Assembly: GCA_024683935.1 (NCBI GenBank)
Contig: JAIKXV010000053.1
Span: 1 to 5,223 of the forward strand
Direction: 5' to 3'
DNA from: Lachnospiraceae bacterium
Lineage (GTDB): Bacteria > Bacillota_A > Clostridia > Lachnospirales > Lachnospiraceae
Length of the DNA: 5,223 nt
Below are positions 1 to 5,223 of this stretch, in pieces (the first letter of the stretch is position 1; every line of letters begins with the position of its first letter). The notes below the pieces were generated by a model, which ran no database searches, was not told the DNA's origin, and worked only from the letters and a program-made list of their open reading frames with translations. Position numbers and translations under genes: made by a program.

Positions 1-1
1 C

Positions 2-79
2 GAGATAATCCATGAAGCGGACAGGTACAATGTCTTTTATGACATCATGGAGTATATGAATAAGAATTTACCCGGATGA
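2..79 (+). CDS. C-terminal end of an unidentified gene (5' partial)
   Basis: The reading frame is open from the left edge and ends at TGA 77-79. It encodes 25 residues, EIIHEADRYNVFYDIMEYMN followed by KNLPG, an amphipathic and probably helical C-terminus. The stop overlaps the next start as ATGA (76-79), the usual sign of translational coupling in an operon, which is the main reason to treat this frame as coding. The family cannot be recognised from so short a tail. Because the gene starts outside the window, the promoter of the whole operon probably also lies outside it. Confidence 0.6.
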   Translation, partial: EIIHEADRYNVFYDIMEYMNKNLPG

Positions 80-540
80 GCTGCATTAAAGAGGTGGAAA
101 AAACAGAATATCCCGCCGCAATGGAAACGGTCTGGAAGATATTTCTTAAGTATAATGCTCCCGATTACTCTCTGGAGGGGGTCAATCAGTTCAGGAAGTT
201 TTTGACGGACGAAAACCTCTACAAAATGTATCTGAACCGGGAATACAGGGTTTTCGGGTATTATCTGGATGAAAAGCCGGAAGGGGTTGTTTCGGTAAGG
301 AATAAAAACCACATTTCCCTGCTGTTCGTGAACGGAAAATACCACCACAGGGGAATAGGGACCGCTCTTTTGGATCATATCCGTATTTACTGTTCGGAGT
401 ACGAGGGACAGACGGAGATGACGGTGAATTCCTCTCCCTATGCGGTGGAATTTTACAGGAAATACGGGTTTGAGATAAAGGGACCGTCACAAATGAGTGA
501 CGGGATAACCTATACGCCGATGAAATACAGCATTTTTTGA
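76..540 (+). CDS. GNAT-family N-acetyltransferase
   Basis: This 154-residue cytoplasmic protein has the length and layout of a single-domain GNAT acetyltransferase, which moves an acetyl group from acetyl-CoA to an amine. The acetyl-CoA pyrophosphate-binding motif A is visible at residues 89-101, with His90-His91-Arg92-Gly93-Ile94-Gly95-Thr96 matching the (Q/R)xxGxG/A loop after the strand ISLLFV. The C-terminal motif B region follows at about 115-133, with the strand MTVNSS, then PYAVEFYRKYGFE, where Tyr127 or Tyr130 is placed like the usual general acid. The N-terminal 60 residues vary in this family and define the substrate, so the substrate (small molecule or protein) is unknown. The ATG at 76 lacks a good ribosome binding site but overlaps the preceding stop, so reinitiation is likely. 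The next gene follows after 18 bases in the same direction. Family assignment is firm; the role in the operon is not. Confidence 0.9.
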   Translation: MSCIKEVEKTEYPAAMETVWKIFLKYNAPDYSLEGVNQFRKFLTDENLYKMYLNREYRVFGYYLDEKPEGVVSVRNKNHISLLFVNGKYHHRGIGTALLDHIRIYCSEYEGQTEMTVNSSPYAVEFYRKYGFEIKGPSQMSDGITYTPMKYSIF

Positions 541-546
541 AAGTGC

Positions 547-552
547 AGGAGG
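547..552 (+). promoter_or_regulatory. Ribosome binding site of the response regulator
   Basis: AGGAGG lies six bases before the TTG at 559-561. The spacing is ideal for that TTG. The nearby ATG at 554 is followed by ATT TGA and stops at once, so this site decides in favour of the TTG start. Confidence 0.85.
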
Positions 553-558
553 TATGAT

Positions 559-1248
559 TTGAATATTCTTGTTTGTGATGACGACAGGGAAATAGTGGAA
601 GCGGTCGATATATACCTTACCCAGGAGGGATATGATGTTTTTAAGGCATATGACGGCATGCAGGCGCTGGATATCATAAAGAATAACGAGATACAGCTTC
701 TCATCATTGATGTGATGATGCCCGGAATGGACGGGATCCACGCCGTGCTGGAGCTTAGAAAGACCAGTTCCATACCCGTGATCATGCTTTCCGCGAAAAC
801 CGAGGATACGGATAAGATACTTGGGCTCAATGTGGGTGCGGACGATTATATTCCGAAGCCCTTTAACCCCCTGGAGCTGGTTGCCAGGGTTAAGAGCCAG
901 CTCAGACGCTATACGAAGCTCGGAACACTGGCGGAGGACAGCTCTGACACCTATTCTGTCGGAGGCCTGTCAATAAATGACACCGATAAATCCGTTACGG
1001 TTGACGGTGAATCCGTGAAGCTTACCCCTATTGAATATAATATTCTGCTTCTTCTTGTGAAAAACGCGGGTAAGGTTTTTTCCATCAACCAGATATATGA
1101 GAGTATATGGAATGAGGATGCCATCGGGGCGGATAATACCGTTGCCGTGCATATCAGGCATATCAGGGAGAAAATAGAGATAAACCCCAAGGAACCCAAA
1201 TATCTCAAAGTGGTATGGGGAGTGGGCTATAAGGTAGAAAAGCAGTAA
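559..1248 (+). CDS. OmpR/PhoB-family response regulator, VanR-like
   Basis: This 229-residue two-component regulator has a receiver domain at residues 1-118 and a winged-helix DNA-binding domain at about 133-227. The receiver is intact: acidic pocket Asp7-Asp8-Asp9, phosphoacceptor Asp51 in IIDVMMPGMDG, switch Ser78 and Lys100 in the KPF motif. The stretch PFNPLELVARVKSQLRRY closely resembles VanR-type regulators. The C-terminal domain has LTPIEYNILLLL, the recognition-helix region TVAVHIRHIREKIE and the wing VVWGVGYKVE, all typical of OmpR/PhoB DNA binders. It should be phosphorylated by the kinase encoded three bases downstream and then act as a transcription factor. The TTG start at 559 is chosen because AGGAGG sits six bases upstream, the protein then begins MNILVCDDD as expected, and no in-frame ATG lies between the preceding stop and this codon. 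Target genes are unknown. The resemblance to VanR is of family only; no vancomycin-resistance genes are present here. Confidence 0.96.
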   Translation: MNILVCDDDREIVEAVDIYLTQEGYDVFKAYDGMQALDIIKNNEIQLLIIDVMMPGMDGIHAVLELRKTSSIPVIMLSAKTEDTDKILGLNVGADDYIPKPFNPLELVARVKSQLRRYTKLGTLAEDSSDTYSVGGLSINDTDKSVTVDGESVKLTPIEYNILLLLVKNAGKVFSINQIYESIWNEDAIGADNTVAVHIRHIREKIEINPKEPKYLKVVWGVGYKVEKQ

Positions 1249-1251
1249 CAG

Positions 1252-3576
1252 ATGAAGGATAAGCTATCAAATAAAGCCAGAAAGGCTATTCTCGTCCTTA
1301 CGGAGGAGCTGCTGGCCGTAATGGCGGTCCTCTGCATGGCGACCACAGCGGTGACCGTCACGAGGATGGATAACAATATCAGCATCCTGAACCGCGCTCC
1401 TGTTTTTGAGAGGTCCGACCTTTTCCGAAGCATGGTCGCGGACCGTATAGAGGAGATCGTAGACAGCTCCGGCTTAAAGAGTAATTTTGAACGTAACGGA
1501 GAGTTTTACGGCAGAAAGATAGTTGATCTGGCCGAGTATGTGGAAGACGGGAAAATGTCCGGCCAGCAGACCAGAAGCGTCGGCTATAAATTATCCGATC
1601 TTATTCACTGGAGCCGGAAAGGCCTTAAATACAAGTATCTGGAGAACCGCGGTGCTGTCACTGCAGATGCGGGGATGCCGTCATCCTATGAAGAGGGGAA
1701 TCTCAGTGAAGGCGACGGCGTCAGGATAGAGCTTAAGGAAGAGTATTCCCCGGCGCATGGCAGGTCATTATTTGATTATTCGAATGACAAATACAGTGAC
1801 GAGGATCTGCTGAAGCTTCTGGAGCATGCGCTGATCCGGGTCAGGGAGGATTATCAGGATTATAAGGAGCTTGGAGTAGAATTAAGAAGCGATAACACCA
1901 ATGTACGCTTTTTCCTTACGGACTACGCAAATTCCAATATCTGTTCCAATATAGACACAGATGTTTTCAAAGAGGATGATACCGTAAAAACATACGGTCA
2001 GTACCTGATACTGGACTCCCGCTCCCTTGAATACGAGAGCAATATGTATGTGACGGATGCCTATCTCTTTAATCTGATAAACAGATTCAGGGATAGATTC
2101 GACGGAAATTATTATCTGGAATTTGCCATAGATACTTCCTATCCCGTTGTGGATTCCTTAAGCGCCGCGAGGGATGAATATTACCGCTTCCGTCCGGTTA
2201 TGCAGGCTGCCACAATGGGTACTGCGATCTTTATGATAGGGGCCTTTCTCTGTCTGGTGGCCCTTACCCTTTCGGAAAAGGGTGAGCTCATAAGCTTTGA
2301 CAGGATAAAGACTGAGATCGTGGCGGTATTTTATGCCGTGGTGCTTATCCAGGGACTCCTTTTCTTTGCCGGAAAGGCGTATGAATTAAGGAATATTAAA
2401 ATTGAGGCTCTCTGTGTTTCCGGAGCAGGCGCTGCCATACTGAATCTTTTCTTTTTAACAGGCTATCTCAGCCTGGTAAGGAGAATAAAGGCGGGGACCC
2501 TGTACAAGGACAGCCTTACAAATTTTATACTGAATAAATGCCGTTATATCTCTTCGGGGATTGACGAGGTTCCGTCCAGACTGTTTCTGATCATCAAGAC
2601 CTTTCTTTTATTTGCGGCAGTCATATCGGCGAACCTTATCCTCTTTTATCTGGGGACGGATAATTCCGAGAACAGGTATTTCATTGTTCTTGCCGGAGTG
2701 GACGTTATATTTTTTATCCTCATACTGAATTCCGCATTCCAGAGGCATAAGATCCTTACAGCGGTTGAGGAGATCAATAACGGCAATACCTCCGGGGATC
2801 TGGACATCTCAGGACTGAACGGAGAAAACGCAGAACTCGGTAAAGCCATAAATTCCATGAAGGACGGGCTTTCCGATGCGATGAAGTCCTCGATAAAAAC
2901 GGAAAAGCTGAAGGCGGACCTTATCACCAACGTTTCCCATGATATCAAGACGCCGCTCACCTCAATAATTAATTACGTGGATCTTCTGAAAAGAAGGAAT
3001 ATAGAGGATGAGAAAGCAAAGGAATATATCGGGATCCTTGACAGCAAGGCAATGAGGCTTAAGACCCTGACTGATGATCTGGTGGAGGCTTCAAAGATCA
3101 CTTCGGGCAATATTTCCATAGAGCCTGTTAAGCTTGATTTCGGCATGATGATATCCCAGATGGAGGGGGAGATCGAGGAAAAATACGAGGCGGCTGGACT
3201 GACACTCGTTACTACCCTTCCGAAGGAGGAGGTATTTGTATACGCGGACGGCAGGAGACTGTACAGGGTCCTTGATAATATCTACGGGAATGTGGCAAAG
3301 TACGCGATGCCGGACACAAGGGTATATGCTGATCTAAAGGCAACAGAGGATAGGGTGGAATTTTCACTTAAAAATATCTCAAAACAGGCGCTGAATATAG
3401 ATGCGTCTGAGCTTACCGAAAGATTTATCAGGGGAGATGTCAGCCGCTCCACAGAGGGAAGCGGACTCGGTCTTTCCATAGCGGAAAGCCTTACTGAATT
3501 GCAGAACGGTGTATTTAAGGTGGAGCTTGACGGCGATCTGTTCAAGGTAATAATAACTTTTGAAAGGCTGAAATGA
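1252..3576 (+). CDS. Six-helix membrane sensor histidine kinase with large ectodomain
   Basis: At 774 residues this is long for a histidine kinase. A first membrane helix lies at about 13-37 and is followed by a hydrophilic extracytoplasmic region of about 280 residues (38-317), with no domain I recognise. Five more helices follow at about 318-340, 356-374, 386-408, 444-467 and 476-496. The basic loop at 409-443 (RRIKAG...) and the kinase both fall on the inside, which agrees with six spans. A HAMP-like linker occupies about 500-545. The HisKA H-box is NVSHDIKTPLTSI with phosphoacceptor His563. The HDxxT pattern (Asp564, Thr567) suggests phosphatase activity as well. The ATPase domain has an N-box with Asn676 and Asn680, an F-box-like ELTERFIRGD and a G2 box GSGLGL at 736-741. 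The usual G1 DxGxG is replaced by LKNIS, as in a common clostridial kinase subgroup. The start lies three bases after the regulator stop, with only a weak ribosome site. Its partner is almost certainly the adjacent regulator; the signal is unknown. Confidence 0.94.
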   Translation: MKDKLSNKARKAILVLTEELLAVMAVLCMATTAVTVTRMDNNISILNRAPVFERSDLFRSMVADRIEEIVDSSGLKSNFERNGEFYGRKIVDLAEYVEDGKMSGQQTRSVGYKLSDLIHWSRKGLKYKYLENRGAVTADAGMPSSYEEGNLSEGDGVRIELKEEYSPAHGRSLFDYSNDKYSDEDLLKLLEHALIRVREDYQDYKELGVELRSDNTNVRFFLTDYANSNICSNIDTDVFKEDDTVKTYGQYLILDSRSLEYESNMYVTDAYLFNLINRFRDRFDGNYYLEFAIDTSYPVVDSLSAARDEYYRFRPVMQAATMGTAIFMIGAFLCLVALTLSEKGELISFDRIKTEIVAVFYAVVLIQGLLFFAGKAYELRNIKIEALCVSGAGAAILNLFFLTGYLSLVRRIKAGTLYKDSLTNFILNKCRYISSGIDEVPSRLFLIIKTFLLFAAVISANLILFYLGTDNSENRYFIVLAGVDVIFFILILNSAFQRHKILTAVEEINNGNTSGDLDISGLNGENAELGKAINSMKDGLSDAMKSSIKTEKLKADLITNVSHDIKTPLTSIINYVDLLKRRNIEDEKAKEYIGILDSKAMRLKTLTDDLVEASKITSGNISIEPVKLDFGMMISQMEGEIEEKYEAAGLTLVTTLPKEEVFVYADGRRLYRVLDNIYGNVAKYAMPDTRVYADLKATEDRVEFSLKNISKQALNIDASELTERFIRGDVSRSTEGSGLGLSIAESLTELQNGVFKVELDGDLFKVIITFERLK
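3562..3567 (+). promoter_or_regulatory. Ribosome binding site of the tandem HD gene
   Basis: GAAAGG, inside the last codons of the kinase gene, lies five bases before the ATG at 3573. It supports that start, which overlaps the kinase stop as ATGA, and suggests both direct initiation and coupling to kinase translation. Confidence 0.55.
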
Positions 3577-4829
3577 AGGACAATATTTCCAGTAAGGATA
3601 TATGCAGGATCATTCTTGAAGCGCTCCGTATCATTGATAAGCGCCTTATTGACCATGGGGAAAGAGTGGCATATCTTATCTGGCGCATGATGGAACACAA
3701 GGGCGGCTTTGAGGAGTATGAACTTGCGGAATACGCCTTTATCGCCGCGCTTCACGATATAGGAGCCTTTAAGGTGGAAAGAGGAAAGGACGTGCTGGAT
3801 TTTGATGTTGCACATCCGATGCGGCATTCGATTTACGGCTATCTCTTCATGAAATATACCTCTCCGGTGGAAGACCGGTCGAAGATACTGATGTACAGTC
3901 ATATCGACGCATCCCAGCTTAAAGATGTGAAATTCGAGGGTAAGGAGGTCTCTGAGTACGTCCATCTTGCGGGACGTTATGACCTTTTCCATAATTCCCT
4001 GGGGGACAGGTTCGGCATACAGAATTTGCGGGCCTATGAAGGAAAGAAGTTTACCGCGAGAAATATTGAGCTTCTGGAGGGTGCTTTAAAGAAATATGAC
4101 ATAGAGGATAAGTTCAGGGACGGTTCATTCCGGAAGGAACTAAATGAGCTTTGGAAGGGACTTCTTTTTTCCGAAAAGGAAAAAAAGATTTATATAAATA
4201 TGCTTATCTATATTTCCGGCTTTAATGATGAATATAATGTCATTAATACCGCGACCTGTACCATGGTTGCCACGGAAATAGCAAAGAGAACAGAGTATTT
4301 CGGGGAAGAGGAGCTGAACGAATTATTCCTGGGAAGTGCGCTGCATGATGTGGGTATGCTGTCTGTCCCGGAAGAGATAATAAATGCTCCGAGAAAGCTT
4401 ACCGATGACGAAATGGCAAAGATCAGGAGCCATGTGGTCACTGTGGAGAAGATACTAAAGGACAGGGTAAGCGAGAATATCCTGAAAATAGCCCTTGGAC
4501 ACCATGAGAGGATAGACGGCAGCGGGTACCCGTACGGCTGGACTGCAGCTGAGATGAGCTGGGGCCAGAAGGTACTGCAGGTTTCGGATACCATTACGGC
4601 CCTTACCTGTGAAAGAGCCTATCATCCCGCAAAAAATAAGGAAATGGTGATAAGGATACTCCAGGATGAGATGAACAGGAATAAATTTGACAGGGAAGTA
4701 GTGATGACCTTTGTCAATGATTATGATAATATAATGTCTGTTGCAAAAAGCAGGGCAGAGGAAATGCTGTCAATGTTTAAGGAACTTAAAGTGAGATACG
4801 AAAAGGTAAAGAGTACGCTTATGCCGTAG
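3573..4829 (+). CDS. Tandem HD-domain / HD-GYP-domain phosphohydrolase
   Basis: This 418-residue soluble protein has two HD metal-dependent phosphohydrolase domains and no membrane helix or receiver domain. The first (about 10-145) shows His28 in DHGERVAYL, His61-Asp62 in ALHDIGAFK, His85 in HSIYGYLF and His110. The usual last Asp in HLADR is Gly134, though Asp137 is close by. The second (about 215-365) is HD-GYP type: His258-Asp259, His287, the signature HHERIDGSGYP at 310-320 and Asp339 in SDTITALTCERAYHP. Its expected first His (HSxRVA) is Asn225 and the HDxGK lysine is Met262. HD-GYP proteins hydrolyse cyclic di-GMP, and other HD proteins cleave other nucleotides. Activity here is uncertain because of these substitutions. 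A helical, probably coiled-coil tail covers 385-415. The ATG overlaps the kinase stop, so this protein is made together with the two-component pair and may be a modulator or second output. The family is clear; the substrate is not. Confidence 0.92.
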   Translation: MKDNISSKDICRIILEALRIIDKRLIDHGERVAYLIWRMMEHKGGFEEYELAEYAFIAALHDIGAFKVERGKDVLDFDVAHPMRHSIYGYLFMKYTSPVEDRSKILMYSHIDASQLKDVKFEGKEVSEYVHLAGRYDLFHNSLGDRFGIQNLRAYEGKKFTARNIELLEGALKKYDIEDKFRDGSFRKELNELWKGLLFSEKEKKIYINMLIYISGFNDEYNVINTATCTMVATEIAKRTEYFGEEELNELFLGSALHDVGMLSVPEEIINAPRKLTDDEMAKIRSHVVTVEKILKDRVSENILKIALGHHERIDGSGYPYGWTAAEMSWGQKVLQVSDTITALTCERAYHPAKNKEMVIRILQDEMNRNKFDREVVMTFVNDYDNIMSVAKSRAEEMLSMFKELKVRYEKVKSTLMP

Positions 4830-4869
4830 ATCTGAGTCCTGAAGCGGCTCTCATATGCCGGTGGCGTCT

Positions 4870-4902
4870 GCAGGCCCGTCGCCGGACAGGTGCACTGCCT
4901 GC
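4870..4902 (+). promoter_or_regulatory. Possible RNA hairpin in the leader of the DUF1858 gene
   Basis: GCAGGC (4870-4875) pairs perfectly with GCCTGC (4897-4902). Inside it CCGTC (4876-4880) can pair with GACAGG (4885-4890), with one bulged A and a GCCG loop, leaving TGCACT (4891-4896) as a one-sided internal loop. There is no T-run afterwards, so it does not look like an intrinsic terminator. It ends two bases before the ribosome binding site and could affect translation or RNA stability. It may also be chance. Confidence 0.3.
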
Positions 4903-4904
4903 GT

Positions 4905-4910
4905 TAAGGT
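4905..4910 (+). promoter_or_regulatory. Ribosome binding site deciding the DUF1858 start
   Basis: TAAGGT lies seven bases before the ATG at 4918. The alternative in-frame ATG at 4855 is preceded by AAGCGGCTCTCAT, with no Shine-Dalgarno-like sequence at a usable distance. This favours the shorter 63-residue protein. Confidence 0.6.
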
Positions 4911-4917
4911 AAAAGGA

Positions 4918-5109
4918 ATGGATACAATTACAAAAGACACAACTATCGGAGATATTCTTGAGATCAAGCCGGATGCGGTTCCCGTTCTTATGGAGATCGG
5001 AATGCACTGTATCGGCTGCCCCTCATCAATAGGAGAGACTATCGAGCAGGCAGCCATGGTTCACGGTGTGGATGCGGATATGCTGGTGAAGAGATTAAAT
5101 GAGGCGTAA
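4918..5109 (+). CDS. DUF1858 domain protein with CxGC motif
   Basis: The 63-residue protein is a complete stand-alone DUF1858 domain. It shows TKDTTIGDILEIKPDAVPVL at residues 5-24, then the motif MHCIGCPSS with Cys31 and Cys34, followed by GETIEQAAMVHGVDADMLVKRLN, all hallmarks of this family. DUF1858 domains occur alone or attached to redox and hybrid-cluster-associated proteins in anaerobes and resemble the N-terminal domain of ScdA/RIC iron-sulphur repair proteins. The two cysteines may bind metal or take part in redox chemistry, but the biochemical role is not established. The start at 4918 is preferred over an in-frame ATG at 4855 because of the ribosome site TAAGGT and because family homology begins at this Met. 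The 21-residue extension (which holds a CTAC pair) looks non-coding. The gene lies 88 bases after the tandem HD gene and its stop is four bases from that of a converging gene, so it may be independent of the signalling operon. Confidence 0.88.
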   Translation: MDTITKDTTIGDILEIKPDAVPVLMEIGMHCIGCPSSIGETIEQAAMVHGVDADMLVKRLNEA

Positions 5110-5116
5110 GGCCTCA
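5100..5116. terminator. Short hairpin over two convergent stop codons, weak terminator candidate
   Basis: TGAGGC (5100-5105) and GCCTCA (5111-5116) form a perfect six-base-pair stem with the five-base loop GTAAG. The stem and loop include the DUF1858 stop (TAA 5107-5109) and the stop of the minus-strand gene (complement of 5114-5116). Read on the minus strand, the stem is followed by the moderately T-rich TTTAATC; on the plus strand it is followed by AAATCTCC, with no T-run. It could weakly terminate the minus-strand transcript, but the stem is short. Confidence 0.35.
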
Positions 5117-5223
5117 AATCTCCGCAAGCATCTGAAGTGCGTTATTTTCGATCATCGGAGCAACGTGCTCGTCAAAGTAGGCCTGTACCGAAGGAGTATA
5201 AGTCTCAACGGCGGCATACTCGG
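5114..5223 (-). CDS. C-terminal end of an unidentified convergent gene (5' partial)
   Basis: On the minus strand a frame is open from the right edge to TGA (complement of 5114-5116). It gives 35 residues, beginning EYAAVETYTPSVQAYFDEHV and ending APMIENNALQMLAEI. The sequence has balanced composition, looks like an amphipathic helical C-terminus and uses codons like its neighbours, so it is plausibly a real gene end. It converges on the DUF1858 gene with a four-base gap between the stops. I do not recognise the family from this tail and assign no function. Confidence 0.6.
   Translation of the reverse strand, partial: EYAAVETYTPSVQAYFDEHVAPMIENNALQMLAEI

Larger units (their letters stand above)
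4830..4917 (+). other. Intergenic region before the DUF1858 gene
   Basis: This 88-base stretch separates the tandem HD gene from the DUF1858 start. It contains a possible hairpin (4870-4902) and the ribosome site (4905-4910), but no convincing -35/-10 pair and no hairpin followed by a run of T. The downstream gene may therefore be read through from the operon or have a promoter too weak to recognise by eye. An in-frame ATG at 4855 lies inside it but has no ribosome site. Confidence 0.5.

Noticed and set aside
1523..1729. A 68-codon plus-strand open frame inside the kinase ectodomain region
   Set aside because: It overlaps the kinase frame, which continues intact through it with consistent composition, and the product has no recognisable features.
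559..3576. Assignment as a vancomycin-resistance vanRS pair
   Set aside because: Only the regulator is VanR-like in style, which is widespread in Clostridia. The kinase has a different input region and there are no vanH/A/X-type genes nearby.
1252..3590. Repeated MKD-starts: MKDKLSNK (kinase start), MKDGLSDA (inside the kinase) and MKDNISSK (HD protein start)
   Set aside because: The shared residues are few and the nucleotide match does not extend beyond about eight bases, so I see no evidence of duplication.
3282..3992. A 236-codon open frame on the minus strand across the kinase/HD gene junction
   Set aside because: It lies antisense to two genes with clear family motifs, its protein resembles no family I know, and it has no sensible ribosome site context. 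It is a shadow of strong coding on the plus strand.
4855..4917. N-terminal extension of the DUF1858 protein from the ATG at 4855, adding a CTAC cysteine pair
   Set aside because: There is no ribosome site before 4855, DUF1858 homology starts at the later Met, and the sequence overlaps the hairpin. The extra CxxC is probably chance.

Overview
The window reads as chromosomal DNA from a Gram-positive anaerobe of the class Clostridia, most likely a Lachnospiraceae-type organism. The basis is a VanR-like OmpR-family regulator, a histidine kinase with the clostridial 'KNIS...ELxERFxRGDxSRxTEGSGLGLSIA' catalytic core, a stand-alone DUF1858 protein, Shine-Dalgarno-led starts including one TTG start, and tight ATGA gene overlaps. 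This is inference from protein style; there is no rRNA or other marker gene.

Layout: (1) positions 2-79 hold the last 25 codons of an unidentified plus-strand gene. (2) Its stop overlaps (ATGA) the start of a GNAT-family N-acetyltransferase (76-540). (3) After an 18-base gap with a strong ribosome binding site comes an OmpR/VanR-type response regulator (559-1248, TTG start). (4) Three bases later a large six-helix membrane histidine kinase begins (1252-3576). (5) Its stop overlaps (ATGA) the start of a cytoplasmic protein with two tandem HD phosphohydrolase domains, the second of HD-GYP type (3573-4829). (6) An 88-base non-coding gap with a possible hairpin leads to a small DUF1858 protein (real start probably 4918, end 5109). 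(7) A minus-strand gene, of which only the last 35 codons are present, converges on it (5114-5223). A short hairpin covers both stop codons.

Genes 1 to 5 look like one transcription unit. The kinase probably senses an external or membrane signal through a roughly 280-residue ectodomain and a five-helix membrane block, and phosphorylates the response regulator at Asp51, which then binds DNA. The tandem HD protein is translationally coupled to the kinase, so it may be a second output or a modulator of the same signal, through hydrolysis of a nucleotide (cyclic di-GMP if the HD-GYP domain is active). Both of its HD domains have substitutions at expected metal-ligand positions, so activity cannot be assumed. 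The acetyltransferase substrate cannot be deduced.

There are no tRNA or rRNA genes, insertion sequences, CRISPR arrays or phage genes. The most unusual content is the coupling of a two-component pair to a tandem HD/HD-GYP protein with complementary active-site losses, and the six-helix kinase that lacks a normal G1 box. These are variants of known families and not a clearly new system.
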